64,000 nucleotides of DNA from contig JARKIF010000005.1 in the NCBI GenBank assembly GCA_029378245.1, positions 124,001 through 188,000 of the forward strand. The letters are read 5' to 3'. Shown in pieces: positions 33,140 through 41,840 of the stretch. The first letter of the stretch is position 1, and each line of letters starts with the position of its first letter. This DNA is from Roridomyces roridus (lineage: Eukaryota > Basidiomycota > Agaricomycetes > Agaricales > Mycenaceae). Made by a program: the position numbers and the translations under genes. The notes under the pieces were generated by a model. That model ran no database searches, was not told the origin of the DNA, and worked only from the letters and a program-made list of their open reading frames with translations.

Positions 33140-34495
33140 ATGACTGATTCCCTTCCCTCCTCAATCGAAGTCTGCATCGTCGGCGCTGGACCTAGCGGAC
33201 TTGCCTGCGCTCTTGGTCTAGCAGCGCGCAACATTCCATTCGTGATTGTCGACGCGGTTGCCGAAGGGCACACCGACTCGCGCGCCATCGCATTCAACCC
33301 CTCTGCCCTTGAGGTGGGTTCCACCTTCTCCCCCTGACCATTTTCACTCATTCTCTAGTCATTGGCACTGGTGAATCCTCAAGTGGCCGATGACCTCGTT
33401 GCTGCCGGGAACCGCGGCAAAACCTTCTCTATTGTCGACCGGAAAGACAACACGCTCTTCAGCCTCCCTCTCAGCAATAGTCTCTCCAAATACACCAAAT
33501 TCCACTGGGTACTAGTAATGCCACAACACATTGCAGAGGAGCAGATGCGTAATGCTCTCAAACGCGCTGGGCATCCTGTTTATTTCAACAACCGAGTTCA
33601 TGCGGCGGTCGACGGAGGTTCACAGTACACTTTGCAGTTCGAGTCTGGCCACGTCCTGCAGGCGCGCTACGTTGTGGCTGCAGACGGATCGAAATCTTTC
33701 CTGCGGTCCTTCGCCGGTATATCCTCCATAGATCCTCTGACCAATAAACTTTCCGCGCCTGGACCAACCGACGAGTCGTTTATCGTCGCAGACGTCATCC
33801 TCTCCAACCACTCCCCGTTCATTCCCCGGGATGGCATGCAGATTCGGCTGGGGGACGATGGATTCGTGCTCACAGGCCCAATGATTGACCCCTCCCTTTC
33901 TGCCGAGGAGACGGAGAGGCTATTCCGGCTCTACATTGGCATGTCGGATGTCCCGCCGCGCAACCCTGACATCGAGTATTTGCAGCGGATTCTCGACACG
34001 CGCGGCCCCGGGGCGTGGAAGGCACCGAAAGACGTTCCAAAAATCGCCAAAGTGTTGAGCAGCCAGCGCTTTCGAACGCGCAACTCGCTGGCGGAGACGT
34101 ATGTGCGTCGGTCGTCGACTGGAGGAGCCTACATCCTTCTGGCAGGCGATGCGGCACACACACATGGACCAGCAGGTGGTCAGGGCATGAATCTCGGTAT
34201 TAGCGAGGCATGCGAGCTCGCAGAGGCCATTTACGAGCACCGCAATGCGAGCCTCGCTGAGAAGAAGGACTCGGAAAAGATACTAGACACGTTTTCGACC
34301 CGCAGGCGCGCAGTGGCGAGGGAGATAATCTTAATGGTGGAGGGTATGTCTGTGGTGGAGAGGGGCGGGACCGGGTGGATGTTGTGGATGCGTACGACGA
34401 TGATGTGGCTTGGTGTAAGGATACCCGGTGTCAAGGGATATCTGGCGTGGAACTTGAGTGGGTTGGGGAGGATTCAGAAGAGGGCGTCATTATAG
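33140..34495 (+). CDS. FAD-dependent monooxygenase, family I, second intact copy
   Basis: Exons 33140-33313 and 33359-34495, with a 45 nt phase-0 intron, give 436 aa. Motifs: VCIVGAGPSGLACALGLAAR (FAD Rossmann), ARYVVAADGSKSFLRSFAG (DG motif) and GDAAHTHGPAGGQGMNLG (GD motif). The tail WNLSGLGRIQKR is close to those of its paralogues. It has the same size and intron site as the genes at 2350 and 40294, and lacks the thioredoxin-like domain of phenol hydroxylases. It is expected to be a cytosolic NAD(P)H-dependent hydroxylase of an aromatic or polyketide-like substrate. No biosynthetic core enzyme (PKS, NRPS, terpene cyclase) lies in the window to suggest a pathway. Confidence 0.9.
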
Positions 34496-34677
34496 CTGTA
34501 TGTCGGTTGAGGGAGAGAGATTTCTGCGGATGGAAAATTGAATTCCGTACTATCCAGCCTTGAGTCGCCTCGGTTTATGGAGACTCTTCGGGGCATGACA
34601 GGGAAGAGCGATTACCTTGACTAATTGCCTCGTCTTCTATTCGGGCCCACGGAGCACGTCTTCTTTCTCGACCACCA

Positions 34678-35245
34678 TGGCTCACATCGATAAAAAAATT
34701 GCGCACCAACGCTGGAGACAGTGTCGATGTCTCGGTCCATCCAGCCGCACCTTCTTTCGAGATCAACACACCCTGGTCTCAATTTCCACCCATCAGGCGA
34801 CCCATCAGGCGCATACCCGGCGATCGCCCGCCTCCAGTTGCTCCTCCAACTGTCTCCCAGCAACAAGTCCCCTCCAACTCGCCTAAAAACATTGATGGCG
34901 AGCCCAAGTCCGAAGAAAAAACGATCGCTCCAGTCGTCTCAGCAGGAGCGCTAGCTGAAGATGAGGACCAAAACGAGGACGAAGCTGTGGTCGAGAGCGA
35001 GCACACCGCTGTCTTGGGCGATCAGCGGGGAAATGCGATGGGTGAGAGTTCGTAGCTCGACGAGCATCGAGTTGCGTCTCTGTCTGGGAAGAAGGACTGG
35101 GAAAGATACTAGACGCGTATTCGACGTCCAGACGCGCAGTGGCGATTTTTTGGAAGATACGCTTTTTGTGAAAGTACCCGGTGTCGAGGAATAGCAAATT
35201 TGGCTTGGAAGAGTGGGTTTGAATTCAGAAGAGGGCGTTATCGTA
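34678..35245 (+). pseudogene. Monooxygenase 3' relic preceded by an unidentified acidic reading frame
   Basis: From about 35050 to 35245 the sequence matches the 3' end of the gene at 33140 (34250-34490). Shared blocks include AAGAAGGACT, AAGATACTAGACGCG, CGACGTCCAGACGCGCAGTG and GAATTCAGAAGAGGGCG. Frame breaks and an early stop show it is a decayed C-terminal piece. Upstream, 34699-35055 holds an open frame of about 118 codons with Pro-rich and acidic text (VSVHPAAPSFEINTPWSQF, EDEDQNEDEAVVESEH) that I cannot identify. It may be a fragment of another gene fused to the relic. The interval 35246-35850 shows nothing recognisable except the promoter region of the next gene. Confidence 0.5.
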
Positions 35246-35850
35246 ATCTTTGCGAAATGGAGAGCAACTTTGAAACTCAGCGATCACTGATTTCGTTCCT
35301 CTTCCTCCACCACCACATCTCAAAATTCAAACACGCGCCTTGGATGCTTCAACCTGCGTCACGTTGTCGCATAGTTAGCCTGGACTGCTCTCGATTCCAG
35401 TGCCCACGGACCGACGTCGCTGCGTTATTTATCAGGAAGAAAGAAGACGAAAACGTGACGCCACGAGGGCATCCACACAAGAAGGAACAACAGTGACTTC
35501 GGGACGTTTTTTTCGCCGTATCTCTAGTTGGAATCCAAAGAGTCGTTTATGGTCAGTGACGTCCAGTTCTGCATGTGCCGGGACCGTCGAGGCACAGAAT
35601 TATTGTCAAGCCCTGTGTTTCAGCATCCTTCTAGCCCTCTGGATTTTGGTATACGCGCGGACTTTGCAGAGTCTGGGTCTCAAGATGCTTCTCTTCCATG
35701 TCCAAGCTGTCGCGAATGGCGCTTTGTTCCGCCTTTTGTACCTGCGGCGCTTTTGATGGCCCGACAGCTACATGTGTCCACTTGAGATAAAAGCCAGCCA
35801 AGCAGCCAGCCAATACCCCAGTTTTCGAACTACCCACTCACCGACACAAT

Positions 35851-36804
35851 ATGCGCTTCGCCACCTTCGTTCTTTTTGCCTCCACCTTTGCCTCTTCTCT
35901 CGCCGTGCCCGCAGTGCGTCTTTTCATTGTCGTTCGCTCGTCTACTCATGATTCCCAGCCCCAACCCATGTCGACCGTCACCGTTGGCGACGTCTTCGCC
36001 AAAACATCCGACGTCGTCTCAGGTCTCGTCAGTCTCAGAGGCGTCGCAGCTCAGATTTCCACCAACACTACCATTTCCTCCTCGACCGCCAACACCGTGA
36101 TCCAAAACGTCAACCTCGTCCTCCATCATCTCGTCCTCGCTACAGCGCACAACCAGCGGGACCTCATCGGCGGTCTCTTGGGTGGCCTCCTCGGCGGCGG
36201 CGGCAGTCAGTGTGGGATCCTGCAGATTGCCAGCGGCGACGATTCCCTCCTTGACGGTCTCCTCGGGAGCGACCCGCTGGGAGACTTGCTTTGCAACGGT
36301 GGCGGCATCCTCAGCGGTTTGTTGGGCGACGATGGCCTCCTTGGTGGGCTTCTTGACCCTAATGGCCTTGGAGGTCTTCTTGGAGGTCTTCTTGGTGGCG
36401 GGGATGGGTCTGGATCTGGTGGTGGGCTGTTGGGCGGTCTTCTTGGCGGTGGCGACGGCGGTGGGCTGTTGGGTGGTCTTCTTGGTGGTGGCGGGGATGG
36501 ATCTGACGGCGGGAACGGCGGTCTCGGTGGGCTGTTGGGTGGACTTTTGGGCGGCGGCGCTCTCCTCGGTCCCATCGGCGGCCTCCTCGGCGGCTCCTCT
36601 GACCTCGGCTCTGCCTGCGGCATTCCCACCGTCAGCCTCGTCGTCAACATACTCCAGGGTTTGGTGGTCGACCTCAATGGACTTTTGTCGCTCGGCTCTC
36701 AATGCACTCCTTGCGGCAGCGACTCGGAGTTTGACGCGCTTTTCGGTGGGCTGATGAGAGATAATGCCGCCAAGCTTGCTGCCGTCTCTCTCCGTTCTCA
36801 TTGA
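35851..36804 (+). CDS. Secreted Gly/Leu-repeat protein
   Basis: The start ATG 35851 opens a clear signal peptide (RFATFVLFASTFASSLAVPA). A 45 nt intron at 35914-35958 (GTGCGT...CCCAG) is a multiple of three and would otherwise insert a hydrophilic stretch right after the cleavage region, so I remove it, leaving about 302 aa. After an ordered N-terminal helix region (TVTVGDVFAKTSDVVSGL) the middle 150 residues consist of GGLLGGLLGGG-type repeats with Asp/Ser spacers. A C-terminal part with four cysteines follows (SACGIPTVSLVVN, QCTPCGSDSEFD). A hydrophobic repeat flanked by Cys-containing ends suggests a cell-wall or surface-active protein, but it is not a hydrophobin (no eight-Cys pattern). 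The repeated codons make it prone to length change. Function unknown. Confidence 0.7.
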   Translation: MRFATFVLFASTFASSLAVPAVRLFIVVRSSTHDSQPQPMSTVTVGDVFAKTSDVVSGLVSLRGVAAQISTNTTISSSTANTVIQNVNLVLHHLVLATAHNQRDLIGGLLGGLLGGGGSQCGILQIASGDDSLLDGLLGSDPLGDLLCNGGGILSGLLGDDGLLGGLLDPNGLGGLLGGLLGGGDGSGSGGGLLGGLLGGGDGGGLLGGLLGGGGDGSDGGNGGLGGLLGGLLGGGALLGPIGGLLGGSSDLGSACGIPTVSLVVNILQGLVVDLNGLLSLGSQCTPCGSDSEFDALFGGLMRDNAAKLAAVSLRSH

Positions 36805-37393
36805 TTAGGTCTACCTTGTTGTTTTCGCTATGCTGTCGATTATTCATGTTTGATCTTCTTGAAATTCACTCAAAAGTTCCAAGTATCGCGTCCGTTTTGG
36901 GTTATACCGTCACAGAGAGAATGCACCATGAGATGAAGGATGAAAGCAGTGGTAAGTACATACCGACGCTGAGCCGACTCGGCCGAGTAGCAAGTACGCG
37001 ATGATCCGGGTGCTGCGTAATGATGACGGAAGCAATTGTCGGCGTTGCCGGCATTTGACGCGGTCACTGTTGTTTCTCACCCACGTTGCACCCACGAACG
37101 ACTTGCGAACGACGACGCGTTCAAACTTCAGGCTGATCACCATGAACGTCGACACCCCTTGGACCTGTGTATCCCATCTTGTTCAGCGGTGCGAGATGCC
37201 TCTCCCCTCTCCATCTAAGTATCGGACGAGATTGTCAGTTCAGACTCTGACAGACTGCTTACTCTCAAGGGACCTCCCGAACTCGCCTCTTAGTTAACAC
37301 CATTCGTCGACCAGTGAAGATGAGACTACCATCTGTCCCGATCTGCCGCCAGCCACCGTCCATATATGAATAGGAGCGTCTAGCAAACAAGCA
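36805..37393. other. Intergenic, no gene recognised
   Basis: I see no coding or RNA signal here beyond the flank of the secreted-protein gene and the presumed old promoter of the interrupted monooxygenase at 37394. Confidence 0.5.
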
Positions 37394-40201
37394 ATGGAGC
37401 CCTTACTACCCACAACAACGGAGGTCTGCATAGTCGGTGCTGGCCCCAGTGGGCTATCGTGTGCTCTCGGTCTCGCAGCGCAACAAATCCCATTCGTCAT
37501 CGTCGACCAACTCGAATGTATGGAAAGCCGGAGCACCACGCTCAGTGATTGACGTCGCTTACTGCTTTGGGCAGGCGGACCCGGAAACCTCTTGCTTACT
37601 CAGTTACTGAACTGCGTTTCATCACTTGATAGCCGATTCAGCCGTGTGTGGTCCGATCCAAGGCGTGGCAGACATGGGGGATGGGGATTTGATGGGTCAC
37701 GCGTACCTGCCGGCTTCTTGCATTTGAGTGTCCCCTGATAATTGGTCTAAATAGTCAGCAACGAGTCGGACCTGACAATTGACTGTCAGATCAGGCCCTG
37801 ACAATTCATTATTTTCGCAAGGTAGAAATACCGACCTGACAATTTGCAATTGACTGACCGCAGGTGGCCGGCAGCCGCCTCCGACGTGTTGTTGCCATCA
37901 ATAAATGGTCAGCCGGACCGCTCCGTCAACAATCCCACACCGAATGCTTGCCGAATGCGATCAAGTTCAGCTTGCCTACCGCTGATACATGGGCACTCAG
38001 ATCACTGCCGAGGTCCGGATCAGGCAGCTATCGGCATTCAGAGGCCAGTCCCTGCTCGAGCTTTGGAGCAGCGCTGGACAACACAAATCATATTCCGATG
38101 TCGACTCACGCTGCCCATCGAGACGACAGTGAGCTGGCTGATTCCAAAACTCGGGCGGCGACGTAGTCGATGAGAGGGGCATCGGGAAGCTTCAAAAGCG
38201 GGTTGGGTAAGCGCTTAGTGGGCTCCGTGGATGAGGCTGTTGAAGGATCACAAACATCGAGTCTAACTGACTATTTTTGTTGTAGTTTTCCATCAAATTT
38301 GACTTTCACCCCACTTCTCTCATAGATATTGGAAGCAGGCCGCGTTCATTGTTGAGACAAAGAAGACAACGAGGAGGGCCGGGAGGAAGGGAAGACTCCA
38401 GAAAAAAACTGTGCCACAGCTGACTACTTTATAATAAAGCTACTTGGCGGTCTTCATGATCACGCTACTACTCAATCCATAGCGGCGCAAGCGCCGTTCC
38501 CCTACTCTGAGTCCGACGATGCATCTGATGATTTGGATCAGTTTACAATTTGACTTTGCAGTTCACCAACTTGAAAGTAATTTTATTCCAGATGCTGCGC
38601 GTGGATTGTAATTTGGATTTGTGTGCAAGTAGCTTTTCATTTTTGTTCTTGTTTCATTCAGCTGTGAATGACGGAGAGGAATGTGGATCCTGGGGGCAAT
38701 CATCAGGGTTGAGATAGGTGGGATGAGTCAGATGGACATATGTGGGAAATTGATGCAATGAGTTTTGCGGGAGATCAGAAAATTCAGCCCCACAGAACCC
38801 TCCTCTTGACAGAGTAGGGGACGAACTCCGTGGTTGAAAGTTGAGAAGATGCTTATCAATGGGTCTCTGATGCGCCAGCGCAGCACCACTGGTTGCCGAT
38901 GCAGACTGGTGTCCAGGGTCCGATTGCCTCAAATGCCAACCGACGTCCATCACATCAGCGTGGTGCTCTGGCTTTCCATACGAATGTGGGCACAACGGCT
39001 CGCGTGCTCTGGGTTTGTATGCCGGCTCATTGGAGGTGAGTTCATGTCTCACTTGGGCTCGAGGGTCCCACTGACTGGCCCAGGCCATTGGAGCGCTCAA
39101 CCCTCAACTGTCTGAAGAGCTAGTAGCAGCAGGGATCCGGGGAGAACGAATGGCCGCCTTTGATCAGTCGGAGAAGCCCATCTTCAGCATAGATTTTTCG
39201 CGGCTCGGCGCGTATACAAAGTACCCGTTCGTGCTGCTTATGCCCCAGCATGAGGTAGAAAAGCGGATGCGCGAATGTTTACACCGTCTTGGCCACACGG
39301 TTTTCTATCGCAAGCGTCTCTCTGCGACCTCAAGCAAGTCACTGGCAGACACCGGCACCAGCTAAAATTCGAGTCCGGCGAGGCAATAACAGCGCGTTAC
39401 GTCGTTGGGGCCGATGGCTCCAATTCACCTGTCCGCTCCTTGGCGGGAATCTCATTCATCGATCCTTACACCAACACGCTCGCTACACCTGGGCGGAACG
39501 AGTCGTCCTTCGTGGTGGCGGACGTCCTGGTTTCAGACCCAGCCAACACCGTCCCGAGCAATGGTATTCAGATCAAGATCAGCGACGAGGGTCTCGTACT
39601 AACCGCGCCGATTCCCGATTCGTCCCTTTGCGCCACGGATTCGACCCAAAAGCTCATCAGGCTTTACGTCGGTATGACCGAAACCCCACCGCGTTCTCCG
39701 GACATGGCGTATCTTCAGCAAATTCTGGATGCGCGGGGGCCAGGGAACCGTTCAATACCACCAAGCGTTCCTCGAATCGCGCAGGTTCTGGATAGTGCTC
39801 GCTACCGCACACGACCAGCAATCGCCGACAGGTTTATGCGAGTGAGCGAGGGCGGGGCCTACATCCTTCTCATCGGGGATGCAGCACACACGCAGGGTCC
39901 AGGCGGTGGCCAGGGCATGAACTTGGGCATAACTGAAGGCTGTTTACTTGCAGAAGCCATCCAAAGGCACCGAAACGCGGACTCGGACACGCGTGTTTTG
40001 GAGGAGTATTCCGAGCGGCGGCGTGTCGTGGCGTGTCAAGTTGTGGACCTGGCCCAGGGGATAACAACATTCGAGGCGGGCGGTCCAGGTTGGGCACCGT
40101 ACCTTCGCGCGGTTGCGATGTGGGCATTTTTCAAGGTACCATTCATGAACGAGAAGATGGCGTGGAAGATTAGCGGGCTTGGGTACAAGAAATTTCAGTG
40201 A
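37394..40201 (+). pseudogene. Family I FAD monooxygenase interrupted by an inserted element and a frameshift
   Basis: Exon 1 starts at ATG 37394 (EPLLPTTTEVCIVGAGPSG, then LSCALGLAAQQIPFVIVDQ) and stops being family-like at 37517. It resumes at 38982 with ATGTGGGCACAACGGCTCG, reading GHNGSRALGLYAGSLE up to the GTGAGT donor at 39036. Removing 37518-38981 plus one GAAT copy restores the expected frame across the join. Exon 2 starts at 39084 (AIGALNPQLSEELVAAG) and carries a +1 frameshift near 39315. It is then open to the stop at 40199-40201, with ARYVVGADGSNSPVRSLAG and GDAAHTQGPGGGQGMNLG. Two independent lesions make this a pseudogene. The remaining coding part is little decayed, so loss looks recent. 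Confidence 0.88.
37518..38981. mobile_element. 1.46 kb non-autonomous inverted-repeat element inside a monooxygenase
   Basis: The ends are inverted repeats of about 30 bp with few mismatches. The left end reads GTATGGAAAGCCGGAGCACC and continues ACGCT; the right end, reverse-complemented, reads GTATGGAAAGCCAGAGCACC and continues ACGCT. Both continue with a GACGTCG block 10 bp further in. A 4 bp direct repeat GAAT flanks the element (37514-37517 and 38982-38985). The interior has no reading frame above about 110 codons and no transposase motif. It contains repeated CTGACAATT words (37760-37850) and an AT-rich right half. It looks like a deletion derivative of a DNA transposon; a 4 bp target-site duplication narrows the superfamily but does not identify it. 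Confidence 0.82.
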
Positions 40202-40293
40202 TGCCGTGTCAGAAATGTGCTCCTATCAATCTTATCGGCTATGGGCGCTAAATTTACCAATAAGTGCGGGTGAAAATCAGTGATCTGCAAGAC

Positions 40294-41655
40294 ATGGCAA
40301 CCTTTCCCTCCTCGACAGAAGTCTGTATAGTCGGCGCTGGCCCCACCGGACTCGCATGTGCCCTTGGGCTTGCTGCTCGTGGTATTCCCTTCGTTGTGGT
40401 CGACGCGCTCGATGAGGGGCACAACGAATCGCGTGCAGTTGCGATCTACGCGAGCGCCCTAGAGGTGCGTTTCCGTCTCGCGAAAAAAAAGTGATTTCAA
40501 TGCCTGGTACAGTCCATCGCGGCTCTGAATCCCCAGGTCTCGGATGACATGGTCGCAGCGGGCGTTCAGGGCGAGGCATTCACGATGATTGACCGGAACG
40601 AGAAGAACGTGTTCAACATACCTTTCAAATCAACCCTTGAAGCATACACGAAGTTCCCCTTCTTGCTCGTGGTACCACAGCATACGGCTGAACATCGGAT
40701 GCGCCAAGGCCTCGAGCGCTACGGCACCACTGTCCTCTTCAACAAACGCGTCTGCGATATGGCAGAATCTGCTCAGGGTTCGCAGTACGAGCTTCGGTTC
40801 GAAACGGGCGAAACTTTGACGGCGCGCTACGTTGTCGCAGCGGACGGATGCAACTCTTTCGTGCGCTCCTTTGCCAAAATTCCCTTTGTCAATCCGATCA
40901 CAAAGAAACCGGTGACTCCTCAACCAGACGACGCGGCATACGTGGTAGCAGATGTACTGCTAGAGGAGCCATCTACAAAGCTCCCGAGGGACAGGGTCCA
41001 GATCAAGATTGGCGACGACGGTTTCGTGCTGACCGGCCCATTGGTCGACCCGTCTCAGTCCGCCGATGTTGTCCAAAGGCTCTTCAGGCTCTACATCGGC
41101 GTACCGGACATTCCGCCAAGCAAGCCAGATATCACCTACCTGCAAAACATCTTGGAGGCACGGGGCCCAGGTTCGGCTTCCACACCGCGAGACGTTCCCA
41201 AGATCGCCAAGGTTCTGCACAGTTCTCGCTATCGCTCACGCGAGGCGGTCGCAGATACATTTATGCATGCGACTCAAGGCGGAGCGTACATCCTCCTCGC
41301 AGGCGACGCGGGCCACATGAATGGTCCCGCAGGTGGCCAAGGGATGAATCTTGGTATTGGCGAGGCATGCGAGCTTGCAGAGGCCATTCACGAGCACCGC
41401 AATGCGAGCCTCGCCGAGAAAACCGATTCTGGACGTATTTTGGAAGCTTACTCGACCCATCGAAGGGAGTTCGCAAGTCAAGTTGTCGAGATGGTCCATG
41501 GAATGACCGCAGTTGAAGCTGGAGGTATCGGGTGGGCGCCGTATCTGCGCCTCTGTGGTTTGTGGACGGTTACTCGGTTGCCGTTCATGCAGGGAGTGCT
41601 CGCGTGGCAGTTGAGTGGACTGGGCCGCATCAAGAAGGTTGTTGATGCGAAATAA
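40294..41655 (+). CDS. FAD-dependent monooxygenase, family I, third intact copy
   Basis: Exons 40294-40464 and 40513-41655 with a 48 nt phase-0 intron at the family position give 437 aa. Motifs: VCIVGAGPTGLACALGLAAR, ARYVVAADGCNSFVRSFA (Cys in place of the usual Lys or Ser) and GDAGHMNGPAGGQGMNLG, where GDAGH replaces the common GDAAH. The C-terminus WQLSGLGRIKKV matches its relatives. It lies 92 bp downstream of the interrupted copy, so the two form a tandem pair of which only this one is intact. Predicted activity: NAD(P)H-dependent hydroxylation of an aromatic-type substrate in the cytosol. Confidence 0.9.
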
Positions 41656-41676
41656 TCTACAATTAATTATCTGTAC

Positions 41677-41735
41677 CTTCTCGCCAATGGCATAGTAATG
41701 CACCGTAGCCTGAATGTGCGTCGCCGGGAAGGTCT
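41677..41735 (-). pseudogene. Duplicated terminal-exon fragment of a GMC oxidoreductase
   Basis: On the minus strand this reads TFPATHIQATVHYYAIGEK and then a GTACAG, which parallels the last coding block of the adjacent GMC gene ([17 protein letters not shown] followed by GTAGGT at about 41898). It includes the position of the second catalytic residue (His in THIQ / AHIQ). It lies about 105 bp beyond the predicted stop of the intact gene in the same orientation, so it is a leftover of a tandem GMC gene or of a duplicated last exon. Confidence 0.6.
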
Positions 41736-41840
41736 TCCACTGATTTCCCACGGTTGAACCAGTATTAATTGGAATTAGACGTCAGATAATTACATCCTCA
41801 AGAAGGGTAATATGTACTCAAGTACATGATTTCCCTTGAA

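Noticed and set aside
36019..36801. Long minus-strand open frame opposite the Gly/Leu-repeat gene (260 codons)
   Set aside because: It is the antisense shadow of a low-complexity GGC/CTC-rich repeat; repeat codons keep all frames open. The plus strand has the signal peptide and intron.
37750..37870. Repeated CTGACAATT words as a CRISPR-like or origin array
   Set aside because: The words are irregularly spaced and few, in a eukaryotic non-autonomous element; no regular repeat-spacer pattern.
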